From Microbacterium sp. (GTDB lineage Bacteria > Actinomycetota > Actinomycetes > Actinomycetales > Microbacteriaceae): 64,000 nt of DNA. Numbering within the stretch: the first letter of the stretch is position 1; each line of letters starts with the position of its first letter. A program made the position numbers and the translations under genes. Positions 17,999 through 27,153 of this stretch are shown piece after piece. The stretch lies in the NCBI RefSeq assembly GCF_031180975.1, contig NZ_JAPSLI010000010.1:93043-157042 (forward strand). The letters are read 5' to 3'. The notes below the pieces were generated by a model, which saw only the letters and a program-made list of their open reading frames with translations, was not told the DNA's origin and searched no databases.

Positions 17999-19225
17999 AT
18001 GACCGCTCCGCACAGCGGCGCCCGACCGCAGCCGACGGGACCCGTGTTCGACGCCCGGCCGCTCATCGACCCGGTCGATCCGCACGCGGTGGCGGCGTTC
18101 GGGCGCGAGATGCGCGCCAAGCACCCCACGCCGACGTGGACGGTGGTCGTGTGGGTGATCCTCGCGGCGGTGATGGCGATCTTCGTCCTGCCGATGCTGG
18201 TCGGGATCGTCCTCATCGTCGGGTCGGTCTTCTCGGACGCCGGGCACGTGTCGGCGGCCGCCATCCTGCCGGCGATCGTCATCGTCGCGGTGATCGTGGT
18301 CGGAGCGGTGGTGGGCATCGCCTCCTGGCGGCGCGCTCGCGAGCAGCGGTACCGCATCGCACGCTTCGCCCAGGCGAACGGGATGGCGTACGAGGACCGC
18401 GTGGTGGAGCCCGCGCTTCCGGGCATGATCTTCCAGCACGGCTCGGGACGGATGTCCTCATCGCTGGTCCGCGGCCACCACCCGCGGTTCGTGGAGTTCG
18501 GCAATTACCAGTACACGGTCAAGCACGGCAAGAGCTCGACCACCTACCGGTGGGGCTACGTCGCGGTGAAGCTGGACGTGCCATTGCCGAACATCGTGCT
18601 GGACGCGGTCGGCAACAACGGCCTGGGCTCCAACCTCCCGACGTCGTTCTCGAAGGACCAGCGACTCTCGCTCGAGGGCGACTTCGACCGCTACTTCCAG
18701 CTGTACTGCCCGCAGGGGTACGAGCAGGACGCGCTCTACCTGTTCACGCCCGACATCATGGCGCGGTTCATCGACCACGCCGCGGAGCTCGACGTCGAGA
18801 TCGTCGACGACTGGATGTTCCTGTACATGCAGCGCCCGGTCTCGACCACGGACCCGGCGACCTGGGCGTGGCTGTTCGGCGCGGTCGGCGCGCTGATGAC
18901 GAAGTTCGACCAGTGGGCGCGGTGGCGCGACGATCGGCTGCGCGAAGCGCTGGCCGCACAGCAGGCACAGCCGGCGCAGCCGGCGCAGCAGGCGCAGCAG
19001 GCGGATCCGACCCAGCTCTCCGCTCAGGCCGGCCCTCCGGCATCCGTTCCGTCCGCCGCACCCACAACCGCACTCCCCTTCGCTCCGCCCGCCGGCATGC
19101 TCACGCCTCCGCCGCCCGGGGTCGCGCCGGAAGGCCGGCGTCTGAAGAAGAGCACGCCGTGGTTCGCCATCCTGGTGTTCGCCCTCACTGTGATCGGCTG
19201 GCTGTGGATGCAGTTCCAGCGCTGA
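17999..19225 (+). CDS. Hypothetical membrane protein with three predicted membrane segments
   Basis: A 408-residue protein of unknown function. Two hydrophobic segments lie near residues 48-75 (TVVVWVILAAVMAIFVLPML) and 85-110, followed by a soluble domain containing QANGMAYEDRV, GHHPRFVEFGNYQYTVKHGKSSTTYRWGYVAVKLD and SLEGDFDRYFQLYCPQGYE. A Gln/Ala/Pro-rich linker (about 318-350) leads to a final membrane segment ending WLWMQFQR. The architecture resembles DUF3137-type proteins, but that is only an impression. The start at 17999 has GGAGG eight bases upstream. Its end overlaps the convergent DUF779 gene by 41 bases. Confidence 0.8.
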   Translation: MTAPHSGARPQPTGPVFDARPLIDPVDPHAVAAFGREMRAKHPTPTWTVVVWVILAAVMAIFVLPMLVGIVLIVGSVFSDAGHVSAAAILPAIVIVAVIVVGAVVGIASWRRAREQRYRIARFAQANGMAYEDRVVEPALPGMIFQHGSGRMSSSLVRGHHPRFVEFGNYQYTVKHGKSSTTYRWGYVAVKLDVPLPNIVLDAVGNNGLGSNLPTSFSKDQRLSLEGDFDRYFQLYCPQGYEQDALYLFTPDIMARFIDHAAELDVEIVDDWMFLYMQRPVSTTDPATWAWLFGAVGALMTKFDQWARWRDDRLREALAAQQAQPAQPAQQAQQADPTQLSAQAGPPASVPSAAPTTALPFAPPAGMLTPPPPGVAPEGRRLKKSTPWFAILVFALTVIGWLWMQFQR

Positions 19226-19607
19226 GCCCGAAGTAGCGCAGTTCCGCGTCGTTCAGCATCCGCGACCGGATGAGGAACCTCTTGCCGGTGGGTCCCTCGA
19301 CACTGAATCCGGCGCCGCGTCCGTCGACGACGTCGATGGTGAGGTGCGTGTACTTCCAGTACTCGAACTGCGACTCCGACATGTACACCTCGACAGACTC
19401 GATCCCGTCGATCTCCAGCGCACCGAGCCGCACATCGCTCGGCCCGGTCAGGAACATCCCGACCGGGTAGCACATGGGCGACGACCCGTCGCAGCAGCCG
19501 CCCGACTGATGGAACATGAGTGGCCCGTGCTGAGCGGTGAGTTCACGGATGAGCGCTGCGGCGGCATCCGTCACGTCGACGCGTTGATGGCGGCCGATGC
19601 TGACCAT
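19185..19607 (-). CDS. DUF779 protein linked to acetaldehyde dehydrogenase
   Basis: A 140-residue protein with the DUF779 hallmark HQSGGCCDGSSPMCYP (three Cys, possible metal or redox site) near residue 33-48 and EYWKYTHLTIDVVDGRG further on. Proteins of this family are usually encoded beside AldB/ExaC-type aldehyde dehydrogenases, as here: the dehydrogenase gene lies 117 bases upstream on the same strand. Its biochemical role is unknown. The gap contains an inverted pair of the REP-like repeat. The C-terminal tail after residue 125 overlaps the opposite gene. Confidence 0.88.
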   Translation of the reverse strand: MVSIGRHQRVDVTDAAAALIRELTAQHGPLMFHQSGGCCDGSSPMCYPVGMFLTGPSDVRLGALEIDGIESVEVYMSESQFEYWKYTHLTIDVVDGRGAGFSVEGPTGKRFLIRSRMLNDAELRYFGLSAGTASTASRSQ

Positions 19608-19628
19608 GTTGACGACCTTTCGCCGTCC

Positions 19629-19710
19629 GGTCGTTGAGCGAGGAGCGAAGCGACGAGACGAAACGCCTCCGTCGGGGTGCGTTTCGTCTCGCTTCGCTCG
19701 CTCAACGACC
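19629..19710. repeat. Inverted pair of the GTTTCGTC...CAACGACC repeat (family 1)
   Basis: A forward copy (GGTCGTTGAGCG...CGAGACGAAACG, 19629-19665) faces a reverse copy (GTTTCGTCTCGC...GCTCAACGACC, 19681-19710). The two can fold into a long hairpin. It fills the gap between the aldehyde dehydrogenase and DUF779 genes and may attenuate read-through. At least 15 more copies lie between 45.5 and 57.6 kb. Confidence 0.85.
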
Positions 19711-19724
19711 GCGGTGGATGCGGA

Positions 19725-21272
19725 TCAGAAGAAGCCCATCGGCCCCGGTGCGTACGACACCAGCAGGTTCTTGGTCTGCTGATAGTGCTCGAGCATCATC
19801 CGGTGGTTCTCACGCCCGACGCCGGACTGCTTGTACCCGCCGAACGCGGCGTGCGCGGGGTACTGGTGGTAGGTGTTCGTCCACACCCGGCCGGCCTGGA
19901 TCGCCCGCCCCGCGCGGTAGGCGGTGTCGCCGTTGCGGCTCCACACCCCCGCACCGAGCCCGTACAGGGTGTCGTTGGCGATCGAGATCGCGTCATCGAA
20001 GTCCGCGAAGCTCGTCACCGACAGCACCGGGCCGAAGATCTCCTCCTGGAAGATCCGCATGTCGTTGGTGCCCTCGAACACCGTCGGGGTGACGTAGTAG
20101 CCGTCGCTGAGGTCGCCGCCGAGGTCGGCCCGCTCGCCGCCGGTGAGCAGCTTCGCCCCGCCCTCCTTTCCGATCGCGATGTACGACAGGATCTTCTCCA
20201 GCTGGTCGTTCGACGCCTGCGCGCCGATCATCGTCTCGGGGTCCAGCGGGTTGCCCTGCTTGATCCGGGAGACCCGCTCAAGGCCGTCCGACAGGAACGA
20301 GTCGTAGATCGAGCGCTGGATGAGCGCCCGCGACGGGCAGGTGCACACCTCGCCCTGGTTGAGGGCGAACAGCGTGAAGCCCTCGAGTGTCTTGTCGTAG
20401 AACGGGTCGTCCGCTGCGGCGATGTCCTCGAAGAACACGTTCGGGCTCTTGCCGCCCAGTTCGAGGGTGACCGGGATGATGTTCTGCGACGCGTACTGCA
20501 TGATCAGCCGGCCGGTGGTGGTCTCACCAGTGAAGGCGATCTTGCGGATGCGCTTGTGCTGCGCGAGCGGTGCACCCGCCTCGATCCCGAACCCGTTGAC
20601 GATGTTCACCACGCCCGCCGGCAGCAGGTCGCCGATGATGTCGAACAGGAACATGATCGACGCCGGCGTCTGCTCGGCGGGCTTGATGACCACGCAGTTT
20701 CCCGCGGCGAGCGCCGGCGCCAGCTTCCACGTCGCCATGAGGATCGGGAAGTTCCACGGGATGATCTGACCGACCACACCCAGCGGCTCGTGGAAGTGAT
20801 AGGCGACGGTGTTCTCGTCGAGCTGGCTGATGCCGCCCTCCTGCGCCCGCAGCACGCCGGCGAAGTAGCGGAAGTGGTCGATGGCCAGCGGGATGTCGGC
20901 GGCGAGCGTCTCGCGCACCGGCTTGCCGTTCTCCCACGTCTCGGCGACGGCCAGCTGTTCGAGGTTCTCCTCCATGCGGTCGGCGATGCGGTTGAGGATG
21001 ACGGCGCGCTCGGCGGGGCTGGTACGGCCCCAGCTCTCGAACGCCTTCCAGGCGACATCGACGGCGCGATCGATGTCCTCGGCGGTGCCTCGCCCGACCT
21101 CGCAGAACGGCTTGCCGTTGACGGGGCTGATGTTCTCGAAGTACTGCCCCTTCGCCGGCTCGACGAACTCGCCGCCGATGTAGTGCCCGTAGCGCGACCG
21201 GTACTGCGCCGGCGAACCCGGCTGCCCCGGGGCGGCGTACGCGGTCGACACGCTCTCTTCGACGATGGTCAT
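19725..21272 (-). CDS. aldB: NAD-dependent aldehyde dehydrogenase (AldB/ExaC type)
   Basis: A 515-residue cytosolic dehydrogenase, probably acting on acetaldehyde or similar short aldehydes. Visible motifs are [23 protein letters not shown] and KPAEQTPAS (cofactor site), FTGETTTGR, the catalytic Glu in [11 protein letters not shown], and the catalytic Cys in [13 protein letters not shown], which is the form typical of AldB/Exa[10 protein letters not shown] and the C-terminal [11 protein letters not shown] are also present. The ATG at 21272 follows AAGGAG; the longer open frame enters promoter sequence. The GAF-domain regulator gene directly upstream and the DUF779 gene downstream form the usual alcohol/aldehyde-response set. 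Confidence 0.94.
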   Translation of the reverse strand: MTIVEESVSTAYAAPGQPGSPAQYRSRYGHYIGGEFVEPAKGQYFENISPVNGKPFCEVGRGTAEDIDRAVDVAWKAFESWGRTSPAERAVILNRIADRMEENLEQLAVAETWENGKPVRETLAADIPLAIDHFRYFAGVLRAQEGGISQLDENTVAYHFHEPLGVVGQIIPWNFPILMATWKLAPALAAGNCVVIKPAEQTPASIMFLFDIIGDLLPAGVVNIVNGFGIEAGAPLAQHKRIRKIAFTGETTTGRLIMQYASQNIIPVTLELGGKSPNVFFEDIAAADDPFYDKTLEGFTLFALNQGEVCTCPSRALIQRSIYDSFLSDGLERVSRIKQGNPLDPETMIGAQASNDQLEKILSYIAIGKEGGAKLLTGGERADLGGDLSDGYYVTPTVFEGTNDMRIFQEEIFGPVLSVTSFADFDDAISIANDTLYGLGAGVWSRNGDTAYRAGRAIQAGRVWTNTYHQYPAHAAFGGYKQSGVGRENHRMMLEHYQQTKNLLVSYAPGPMGFF

Positions 21273-21341
21273 GTGCGTCTCCTTCGACAGTCCGCGGCCT
21301 CGATGCCGCGGGTTCGTGTGGGTCGAAGGTAGGACGGCGCA

Positions 21342-21368
21342 CGTTGCACGTGGGTGCGCAACGTTGCA
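21342..21368. promoter_or_regulatory. Paired GTTGCA elements before the aldehyde dehydrogenase gene
   Basis: GTTGCA occurs at 21343-21348 and 21363-21368, exactly 20 bases (two helical turns) apart. The inverted half GCAACG at 21358-21363 forms the 10-bp palindrome GCAACGTTGC with the second one. The array lies between the aldehyde dehydrogenase and its upstream regulator gene and is a plausible binding site for that regulator. Confidence 0.5.
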
Positions 21369-21402
21369 TCCGGTTGCGGCCGCAGGCGGATGCCGGGGCC
21401 GC

Positions 21403-22731
21403 TCAGCCCCGCTCGAGCTTCTCGATGCGCGTGACCAGCGCCGCCCGTCGCGGCGATCGCGCGGGCAGCATCTCCAGGCAGAGCCGCAGCACCTCGAGGT
21501 CGTCGGCGCCTTCGGGGATGTCCGCATAGGCGAGCAGCACCTCGACGCTCGCCTCGGTCAGCATCGCCTCACGGAGGATGCCGCGGACGCTGTCCCGGAA
21601 CTCCTCGACGCCGGGTGCCGTCGAGTCGGGCAGCACTGGTCCACGATAGGCGGACAGCGCGACGCGATGCGCGCCGCGGTCGAGCAAGGACAGCACGTTC
21701 TGCGCGTCGGTCTCCAGCGGCACGGGCAGCCGGTATGGCCGGGACTGGGGCGCCAGCTCGGGCGCGATGCGCTCCAGCACCTTGCGCAGCCGCACCATCT
21801 CGGGCCGCAGCGTGTCGGGTGACGAGCCCTCGCCGTACACCAGTTCGCTGAGCCGTTCCGCCGACAGCCCCTGCCGGTGGACGGCGAGCATGAGCAGGAT
21901 CTCGGCGTGCCGGGCGGTCAGCTCGACCACGGTCTCCGAATCCTCTGCACCGGCCTCCAGCCGGGCGCGATCCCGGCCCAGCACGCGCAGCGTCGCCTGC
22001 CGCAGCGCCTGCGGCCGCCGGGCGGGCGCCCTGCGGGATGCCGGCTGCTCGGCGCGGGCGCGCAGCCGCGCTACGAGGAGCTCCGCCTCGACCGCCTTGA
22101 CCGTCGCGTCGACCAGCATCCGTGCGTGCGGGGTCGCTGCCTCGTTGCCGCCGGTGACGTCGATGACGCCGAGGATCCGGCGCGTCTCGGGGTCGAGCAC
22201 CGGTGCCGCCGTGCACGACCAGGGCTGCACCAGCCGGTTGTAGTGCTCTGCCTGGTGGATCTGCACCGGGGCGCCGAGGGCCAGCGCCGTGCCCGGAGCC
22301 GCGGTGCCGACGGTCGTCTCCGACCAGTTGGCGCCCTCCACGAAGCCCATCTCGCCCGACAGGACGCGCTGGTGCACGTCGCCCTCGACCCAGAGCAGTC
22401 GCCCGGCGTGGTCACCGACGGCCACGATGACGCCGGACTCCTCCGGCGCTCCGGGGAGCAGCAGGGTCCGGATCAGGTCCATCGCGCCGGCGAGCGGATG
22501 CGAGGTGCGATACTCCTCCAGCGCTTCGCGCGTGAAGTCCAGCGGCGGCAGCCCCTCGGCGCCGACGCGGTTCTGCCAGGCGCGTTGCCAGGACGCGCGC
22601 ACCAGCGGGCGCACGTGCTGCAGCCGGGTGTCATCCAGGTTGCCGGCGACGAGTTCCTCGTGGGCGCGCTCGATGAGCAGGCGGGACGCCTCGGGCGAGA
22701 CGTGACGCGACGAGGACCAGGGCGATGACAC
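21403..22731 (-). CDS. GAF-domain transcriptional regulator (AcoR-like N-terminal half)
   Basis: A 442-residue regulator. The N-terminal region ([29 protein letters not shown]) and the GAF domain (about 90-230, with [26 protein letters not shown] in two blocks, [12 protein letters not shown]) match AcoR-type activators of acetoin/aldehyde genes. There is no sigma-54 AAA domain. The C-terminal part ([39 protein letters not shown]) looks like a winged-helix/BTAD-type DNA-binding region. The GTG at 22731 with GGAG seven bases upstream is preferred to the GTG at 22779. It probably activates the aldehyde dehydrogenase and DUF779 genes. Confidence 0.78.
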   Translation of the reverse strand: MSSPWSSSRHVSPEASRLLIERAHEELVAGNLDDTRLQHVRPLVRASWQRAWQNRVGAEGLPPLDFTREALEEYRTSHPLAGAMDLIRTLLLPGAPEESGVIVAVGDHAGRLLWVEGDVHQRVLSGEMGFVEGANWSETTVGTAAPGTALALGAPVQIHQAEHYNRLVQPWSCTAAPVLDPETRRILGVIDVTGGNEAATPHARMLVDATVKAVEAELLVARLRARAEQPASRRAPARRPQALRQATLRVLGRDRARLEAGAEDSETVVELTARHAEILLMLAVHRQGLSAERLSELVYGEGSSPDTLRPEMVRLRKVLERIAPELAPQSRPYRLPVPLETDAQNVLSLLDRGAHRVALSAYRGPVLPDSTAPGVEEFRDSVRGILREAMLTEASVEVLLAYADIPEGADDLEVLRLCLEMLPARSPRRAALVTRIEKLERG

Positions 22732-22807
22732 GGCGACTCCGTTCGGCGCTGAACGCGTGCCCCCAGTGTAGGTCGGCACACCGCGACGCGGGCATGAATC
22801 GTCTTTG

Positions 22808-22838
22808 GCACACTACTGCGCAAGGCGTGGTAGTGTGC
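22808..22838. promoter_or_regulatory. Probable PadR operator
   Basis: The arms GCACACTAC (22808-22816) and GTAGTGTGC (22830-22838) form a perfect 9-bp inverted repeat with a 13-base spacer upstream of the padR gene. A second inverted repeat, CGCACCA-TCG-TGGTGCG, follows at 22846-22862. PadR proteins commonly repress their own operons from such sites. Confidence 0.65.
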
Positions 22839-22874
22839 ACGACAACGCACCATCGTGGTGCGGGAGGGGGAGCG

Positions 22875-23246
22875 ATGGACACCACGCAGTTGCTCAAGGG
22901 AGTGCTCGACCTCGCGGTCCTCGCCGTGGTGCGCGACGAGGACGGTTACGGCTACGACATCGTCCGCCGCCTGCGGGACGCCGGCATCGGCGATGTCGGC
23001 GACGCCTCCGTGTACGGCACCCTGCGCCGCCTGTACTCGGGCGGCGCGCTGTCGAGCTACGTGGTGCCGTCCGACGGCGGCCCGCACCGCAAGTACTACG
23101 CGATCAACCCCCAGGGCCGGCGGATGCTGGAGGAGCAGACCGACACCTGGATCCAGTTCGCCGTGGCGATGTCCGGACTGCTCAGTCCGCACGCCGCACC
23201 GGACCCACTCGTCAAGCCTCGACCGGAAGCTGGAGCGCAGCGATGA
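22875..23246 (+). CDS. PadR-family transcriptional regulator
   Basis: A 123-residue winged-helix protein: MDTTQLLKGVLDLAVLAVVR, DGYGYDIVRRLRDAGI, then the DNA-recognition region SVYGTLRRLYSGGALSSYVV and the wing GPHRKYYAINPQGRRML. It is preceded by a strong GGGAGGGGG site. Its stop overlaps the next gene start (ATGA), so regulator and membrane protein are translationally coupled. PadR plus a HAAS/DUF1700-like partner is a frequent pair in Gram-positives. Confidence 0.92.
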   Translation: MDTTQLLKGVLDLAVLAVVRDEDGYGYDIVRRLRDAGIGDVGDASVYGTLRRLYSGGALSSYVVPSDGGPHRKYYAINPQGRRMLEEQTDTWIQFAVAMSGLLSPHAAPDPLVKPRPEAGAQR

Positions 23247-24241
23247 ACGACACCACCCTTTCGCCCGCGGAGCGCATCCGCGTCTTCGCCGCCGCGGTGC
23301 GGTCGGAGCTCGCGGACCTCCCCGAGGACGACCTCGAAGACCTCGTCGGCGGTCTCGTCGGTGACCTCACCGATCAGGCGGCCGACAACGGCGGTGCCAT
23401 CGACCTCGGTGATCCGATCGTGTACGCGCGGGAGCTGCGCGCCGCGGCCGGGCTGCCGGAACGAACGGATGCCATGGCACAGCCGCCGCTGAGACAGCGC
23501 CTGCGCGCGGGGGTCACCGGCTACGCCTCCGACATCCGCTCCTCGCGGTTCGGCTCCTGGCTGCTCGACCTGCTCGTCGCACTGCGGCCGGTGTGGTGGG
23601 TGCTGCGCGGTCTCGGGATGTACGGTGCCATCGCGTTCCTGGTGTTCCCAGAGGAGATCAGGGAGCAGTCGCCCGACCGCTGGCTGATACTCCTCGGACT
23701 CGTGCTGCTGAGCGTGCAGTGGGGCCGCGGATATTGGCTGCCGAAGAACTGGGTGCGGCACATCCGTACCGTCGCCGGCGCCGTCGCGATCGTCGCGCTT
23801 CCGGCCCTGGCGTCGGTCGTCCTGCAACCGCAGTACGTCGACGACGGCGGATACATCCCCGAGGGCCTGCTGCTCGACGGTGTTCAGGTGGAGAACCTCT
23901 TCGTGTACGACAGCGAAGGCAACCTCCTCGATGGCGCCCAGATCTACACGGGGCGCGGCACCCCGCTCAACCTCTACGGCGCGAACAGCGCAGAGCTCGA
24001 GTTCGGATGGCAGCAGGAGGAGGGCGTGGTCAGTCTTCCGGGCACGGATCTGCGGGGCGATCCGATCTGGAACGTGTACCCGCTGCAGGTTGCGCCGTTC
24101 GACCCCACGACCGGGCAACCCGACCGTAACGATGCGGAGTCGCCGACCCCGCCGTTCGTCCGGGCTCCGCAGCGCGCGACCGCTCCGACGCCGACGCCGT
24201 CACCTACCCCCGCCCCGGGGTCCGGAGAGCCGACGCCATGA
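23243..24241 (+). CDS. Membrane protein with HAAS/DUF1700-like N-terminus
   Basis: A 332-residue protein co-translated with PadR. The N-terminal acidic helical region (SPAERIRVFAAAVRSELADLPEDDLEDLVGGL, given here as two short blocks around residue 20) resembles the cytoplasmic signalling domain of DUF1700/HAAS proteins. Three to four hydrophobic segments lie between about residues 105 and 195 (VALRPVWWVLRGLGMYGAIAF; WLILLGLVLLSVQW; AGAVAIVALPALASVVL). An external domain of about 110 residues and a Pro/Thr-rich tail follow. Function is unknown; the pair may sense envelope conditions. Confidence 0.8.
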   Translation: MNDTTLSPAERIRVFAAAVRSELADLPEDDLEDLVGGLVGDLTDQAADNGGAIDLGDPIVYARELRAAAGLPERTDAMAQPPLRQRLRAGVTGYASDIRSSRFGSWLLDLLVALRPVWWVLRGLGMYGAIAFLVFPEEIREQSPDRWLILLGLVLLSVQWGRGYWLPKNWVRHIRTVAGAVAIVALPALASVVLQPQYVDDGGYIPEGLLLDGVQVENLFVYDSEGNLLDGAQIYTGRGTPLNLYGANSAELEFGWQQEEGVVSLPGTDLRGDPIWNVYPLQVAPFDPTTGQPDRNDAESPTPPFVRAPQRATAPTPTPSPTPAPGSGEPTP

Positions 24242-24369
24242 CTGAGCCGAAGATCGTCTCGATCGATATCACGCATCTCGTCATCGCGGCCCTGCACGGC
24301 GACGCCGATACGCGTCCCCCACTCACCAAGCCGCGGGATCCGCATCCCGGGCCTCCCGACGGCGACTGA
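24238..24369 (+). CDS. Small ORF of 43 residues at the end of the PadR operon
   Basis: This frame begins with ATG overlapping the stop of the membrane-protein gene (ATGA) and reads MTEPKIVSIDITHLVIAALH followed by a hydrophilic Pro-rich tail ending in GPPDGD. The 4-base overlap and operon position are the only support; there is no recognisable domain. It ends 19 bases before the convergent cca gene. It could be a short partner of the membrane protein or a chance frame. Confidence 0.45.
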   Translation: MTEPKIVSIDITHLVIAALHGDADTRPPLTKPRDPHPGPPDGD

Positions 24370-24388
24370 ATCGCGGGGACTGAATCGG

Positions 24389-25816
24389 TCAGACCCGCGC
24401 GGCCCACCACTCCCGGAGACGCTGCTCGGCGGCATCCGGGCCGATGACGCCCTCGTCGAGCCGCAGCTCCAGCAGGAACCGGTACGCCTCGCCGACCTCC
24501 CGGCCGGGCGTGATCCCCAGAATCTCCTGAATGCGGTTGCCGTCCAGCTCAGGGCGGATGCTGTCCAGTTCCTCCTGCTCGCGCAGCTCGACGATGCGCC
24601 GCTCGATGTCGTCGTAAGCGGATGCCAGCCGCGCGGCCTTGCGCTTGTTGCGGGTGGTCACGTCGGCGCGCACCAGGATGTGCAGCCGGTCAAGCTGGTC
24701 GCCGGCGTCGCGCACGTAACGGCGGACGGCGCTGTCGGTCCAGGCGCCCTCGGCATAACCGAAGAAGCGCAGGTGCAGCTCGATGAGCCGCGCGACGGCA
24801 TCCGTCGTGTCCCCGTCGAACCGCAGGGCCTGCATGCGCTTGCGGGCCATGCGCGAGCCGACCACGTCGTGGTGGTGGAAGGTGACGGCCCCGCCGGGCT
24901 CCAGCTTGCGCGTGCGCGGCTTGCCGATGTCGTGCAACAGCGCGGCCAGGCGCAGAGCCACGTCGGGGGCGGCGCCCGGGTTGCGGGCCTGCTCGAGCTC
25001 GATCGCCTGGCGGACGACGGTGAGCGAGTGCTCGTAGACGTCCTTGTGGTGGTGGTGCTCGTCGACCTCGAGGCGCAGCGCGCTCACCTCTGGCAGGAAC
25101 TCCTCGATGAGTCCCGTCTCGACGAGCAGGCGAATGCCGCGGACCGGATCATCCGTCTGCAGCAGTCGCACGAGCTCCCCCTGCACCCGCTCGGGGCTGA
25201 CGATCTTGAGCGTCTCGCGGAGGTCCTCGATGGCGGCCCGGGTCGCGTCGTCGACGTCGAAGCCGAGCTGGGCGCTGAAGCGCGCGGCGCGCAGCATCCG
25301 CAGCGGGTCGTCGCCGAAGCTGACGGCGGGGTCGATCGGGGTGCGCAGGATGCCGGACAGCAGATCCTCCACACCGCCGGTGGGGTCGATCAGCTTGACC
25401 TCTGGGACGCGCAGCGCCATGGCGTTGACCGTGAAGTCGCGGCGCAGCAGGTCGCCGTCGATGCTGTCGCCGAACTCGACGACCGGCTTGCGGGTGGTGC
25501 CGTCGTAGCTGTCCGCGCGGTACGTGGTGATCTCGACCTGCTCGCCCTTGACGCGGGCGCCGATGGTGCCGAAGGCGCGGCCGATGTCCCACTGCGCGCT
25601 GGACACCGGAGTGACGATCTTGAGGATGTCGTCGGGGAGTGCGTTCGTCGTGAAGTCGAGGTCGTGAGTGGTGCGGCCGAGCAGCGCGTCGCGGACCGGT
25701 CCCCCGACGACGGCGAGCTCGAAGCCGGCTGCGGCGAAGGCATCCGCGAGGGTGCGGACGACCGGATGCTGGGCGAGCGCGCCGAGACGGGAGAGGCCTT
25801 CGGCCATGTTGAGCAT
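24389..25816 (-). CDS. cca: CCA-adding tRNA nucleotidyltransferase / poly(A) polymerase family
   Basis: A 475-residue enzyme that adds or repairs the tRNA 3' CCA end. The head domain has VVGGPVRDALLGRTTHDLDF (metal Asp pair in DLDF) and RRDFTVNAMAL. The neck has DDPLRMLRAARFSAQLGF. A C-terminal HD domain has ALRLAALLHDIGKPRT and ends with the VTTRNKRKAARLASAYDDIE helix. Two nearby ATGs (25816, 25807) are possible; TACCCT lies about 8 bases before 25816, suggesting a leaderless mRNA. In related genomes this gene (pcnA in Mycobacterium) stands just before the murJ cluster, as here. Confidence 0.93.
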   Translation of the reverse strand: MLNMAEGLSRLGALAQHPVVRTLADAFAAAGFELAVVGGPVRDALLGRTTHDLDFTTNALPDDILKIVTPVSSAQWDIGRAFGTIGARVKGEQVEITTYRADSYDGTTRKPVVEFGDSIDGDLLRRDFTVNAMALRVPEVKLIDPTGGVEDLLSGILRTPIDPAVSFGDDPLRMLRAARFSAQLGFDVDDATRAAIEDLRETLKIVSPERVQGELVRLLQTDDPVRGIRLLVETGLIEEFLPEVSALRLEVDEHHHHKDVYEHSLTVVRQAIELEQARNPGAAPDVALRLAALLHDIGKPRTRKLEPGGAVTFHHHDVVGSRMARKRMQALRFDGDTTDAVARLIELHLRFFGYAEGAWTDSAVRRYVRDAGDQLDRLHILVRADVTTRNKRKAARLASAYDDIERRIVELREQEELDSIRPELDGNRIQEILGITPGREVGEAYRFLLELRLDEGVIGPDAAEQRLREWWAARV

Positions 25817-25996
25817 GGGTTCCAGGGTACCGGGGGCGGCGTGCGCGGTTTCGTGCGGCGGGTGCGCGGCGGGGCGGAGGATGCCGGATGCCCGACACCC
25901 CGGGTTGGCGCCGACACCCCGCCCTGCGAGCGTCGCCACCCGGGGGTGTCGACGGCAGGGCGGGGTATCAGTGAAGCGCGCGGGCGCGGGCCCGGG

Positions 25997-27052
25997 TCAG
26001 AGCGGGTAGCCCTGCACCGGCCCCTCGGTGTTCGGCTTCCAACCCAAGGCCGGGGCGACGTGCTCGGCGAAGGCCTCCAGGACGTGCAGGTTGTAGGCCG
26101 GGCCCAGCTGGTTGGGGATGGTCAGCATCAGGGTGTCGGCGGCCATCACCGCCTCGTCGGCGCGGAGCTGCTCGATCAGCACGTCGGGCTCGGCGGCGTA
26201 GGTCTTGCCGAACGTGGAGCGGAATCCGTCGATGATGCCGATCTGGTCGTGGCTGTCCTCCGACCGAAGGCCGAAGTAGGCCCGGTCGATGTCGGACACC
26301 AGCGGGAACACGCTGCGGCTCACCGACACGCGTGGCGTGCCGGTGTGGTCGGCGTCTTTGTATGCGGCGCGGAACACGTCGATCTGCTCACGCTGCAACT
26401 CGTGGAACGGCACGCCGGTCGCCTCGGTGAGCAGCGTGGAGCTCATCATGTTGAGGCCCATGCGCCCGGTCGCCTCGGCGGTGGCACGCGAGCCGGAGCC
26501 CCACCAGATGTGGTCGCGCAGCGTCGGCGACTGCGGCTCGATGTGCAGGTACTGGCCGGGACCGACCATGCGCGGGTCGCCGGGCGCGATGCGCTCGCCG
26601 TCGATCGCGCGCAGGAACAGGTCGAACTTCTCGCGGGCCAGCACACTCCCGCGCTCCGCGTCCTCGGCATCCGTGTATCCGAACGCCTCGTACCCGCGCA
26701 GCGCCGTCTCGGGTGACCCGCGGCTCACGCCGAGCGCGATGCGGCCGTCGGCGATCAGGTCGAGGGCGGCCGCCTCCTCGGCGAACTGCAGCGGATTCTC
26801 ATATCGCATGTCGATCACGCCGGTGCCCACCTCGATGCGCTGAGTGCGTGCCGCCATCGCCGACAGCAGCGGCATCGGCGACGCCGCCTGCCGGGCCCAG
26901 TGGTGCACGCGCACGTACGCGCCGTTGACGCCGAGCTCGTCGGCGCCCTCGGCGATCTCGATCGTCTGGCGCAGCATGTCGCCCGCAGTGCGGGTCACGG
27001 AACCGGGCACATCCGCGTAGTGCCCGAAGGAGAGGAAGCCGAAAGCCTTCAT
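25997..27052 (-). CDS. LLM-class flavin-dependent oxidoreductase
   Basis: A 351-residue luciferase-like monooxygenase-family protein with a TIM-barrel fold. Seen are MKAFGFLSFGHYADVPGS, GAYVRVHHWARQAASP, RIEVGTGVIDMRYENPLQFAEEAA, and RIALGVSRGSPETALRGYEAFG, which lines the FMN site. The substrate cannot be inferred. It lies between cca and a methyltransferase, a place occupied by mutT4 in mycobacteria, so it appears to be a lineage-specific insertion in the origin neighbourhood. Confidence 0.88.
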   Translation of the reverse strand: MKAFGFLSFGHYADVPGSVTRTAGDMLRQTIEIAEGADELGVNGAYVRVHHWARQAASPMPLLSAMAARTQRIEVGTGVIDMRYENPLQFAEEAAALDLIADGRIALGVSRGSPETALRGYEAFGYTDAEDAERGSVLAREKFDLFLRAIDGERIAPGDPRMVGPGQYLHIEPQSPTLRDHIWWGSGSRATAEATGRMGLNMMSSTLLTEATGVPFHELQREQIDVFRAAYKDADHTGTPRVSVSRSVFPLVSDIDRAYFGLRSEDSHDQIGIIDGFRSTFGKTYAAEPDVLIEQLRADEAVMAADTLMLTIPNQLGPAYNLHVLEAFAEHVAPALGWKPNTEGPVQGYPL

Positions 27053-27153
27053 GCTGTATGCGAACGCATGGAGCCGGCGCGGTATTCCGGGCCGTCGACG
27101 TCCGGCATCCGCTCCTCAACCGCCCCCGTCCGCTCGTCAGCACCGGCATCCGC

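Noticed and set aside
18951..19015. CAG/GCG-rich short repeats in the membrane-protein gene
   Set aside because: They encode a Gln/Ala/Pro linker in frame; ordinary low-complexity coding sequence.
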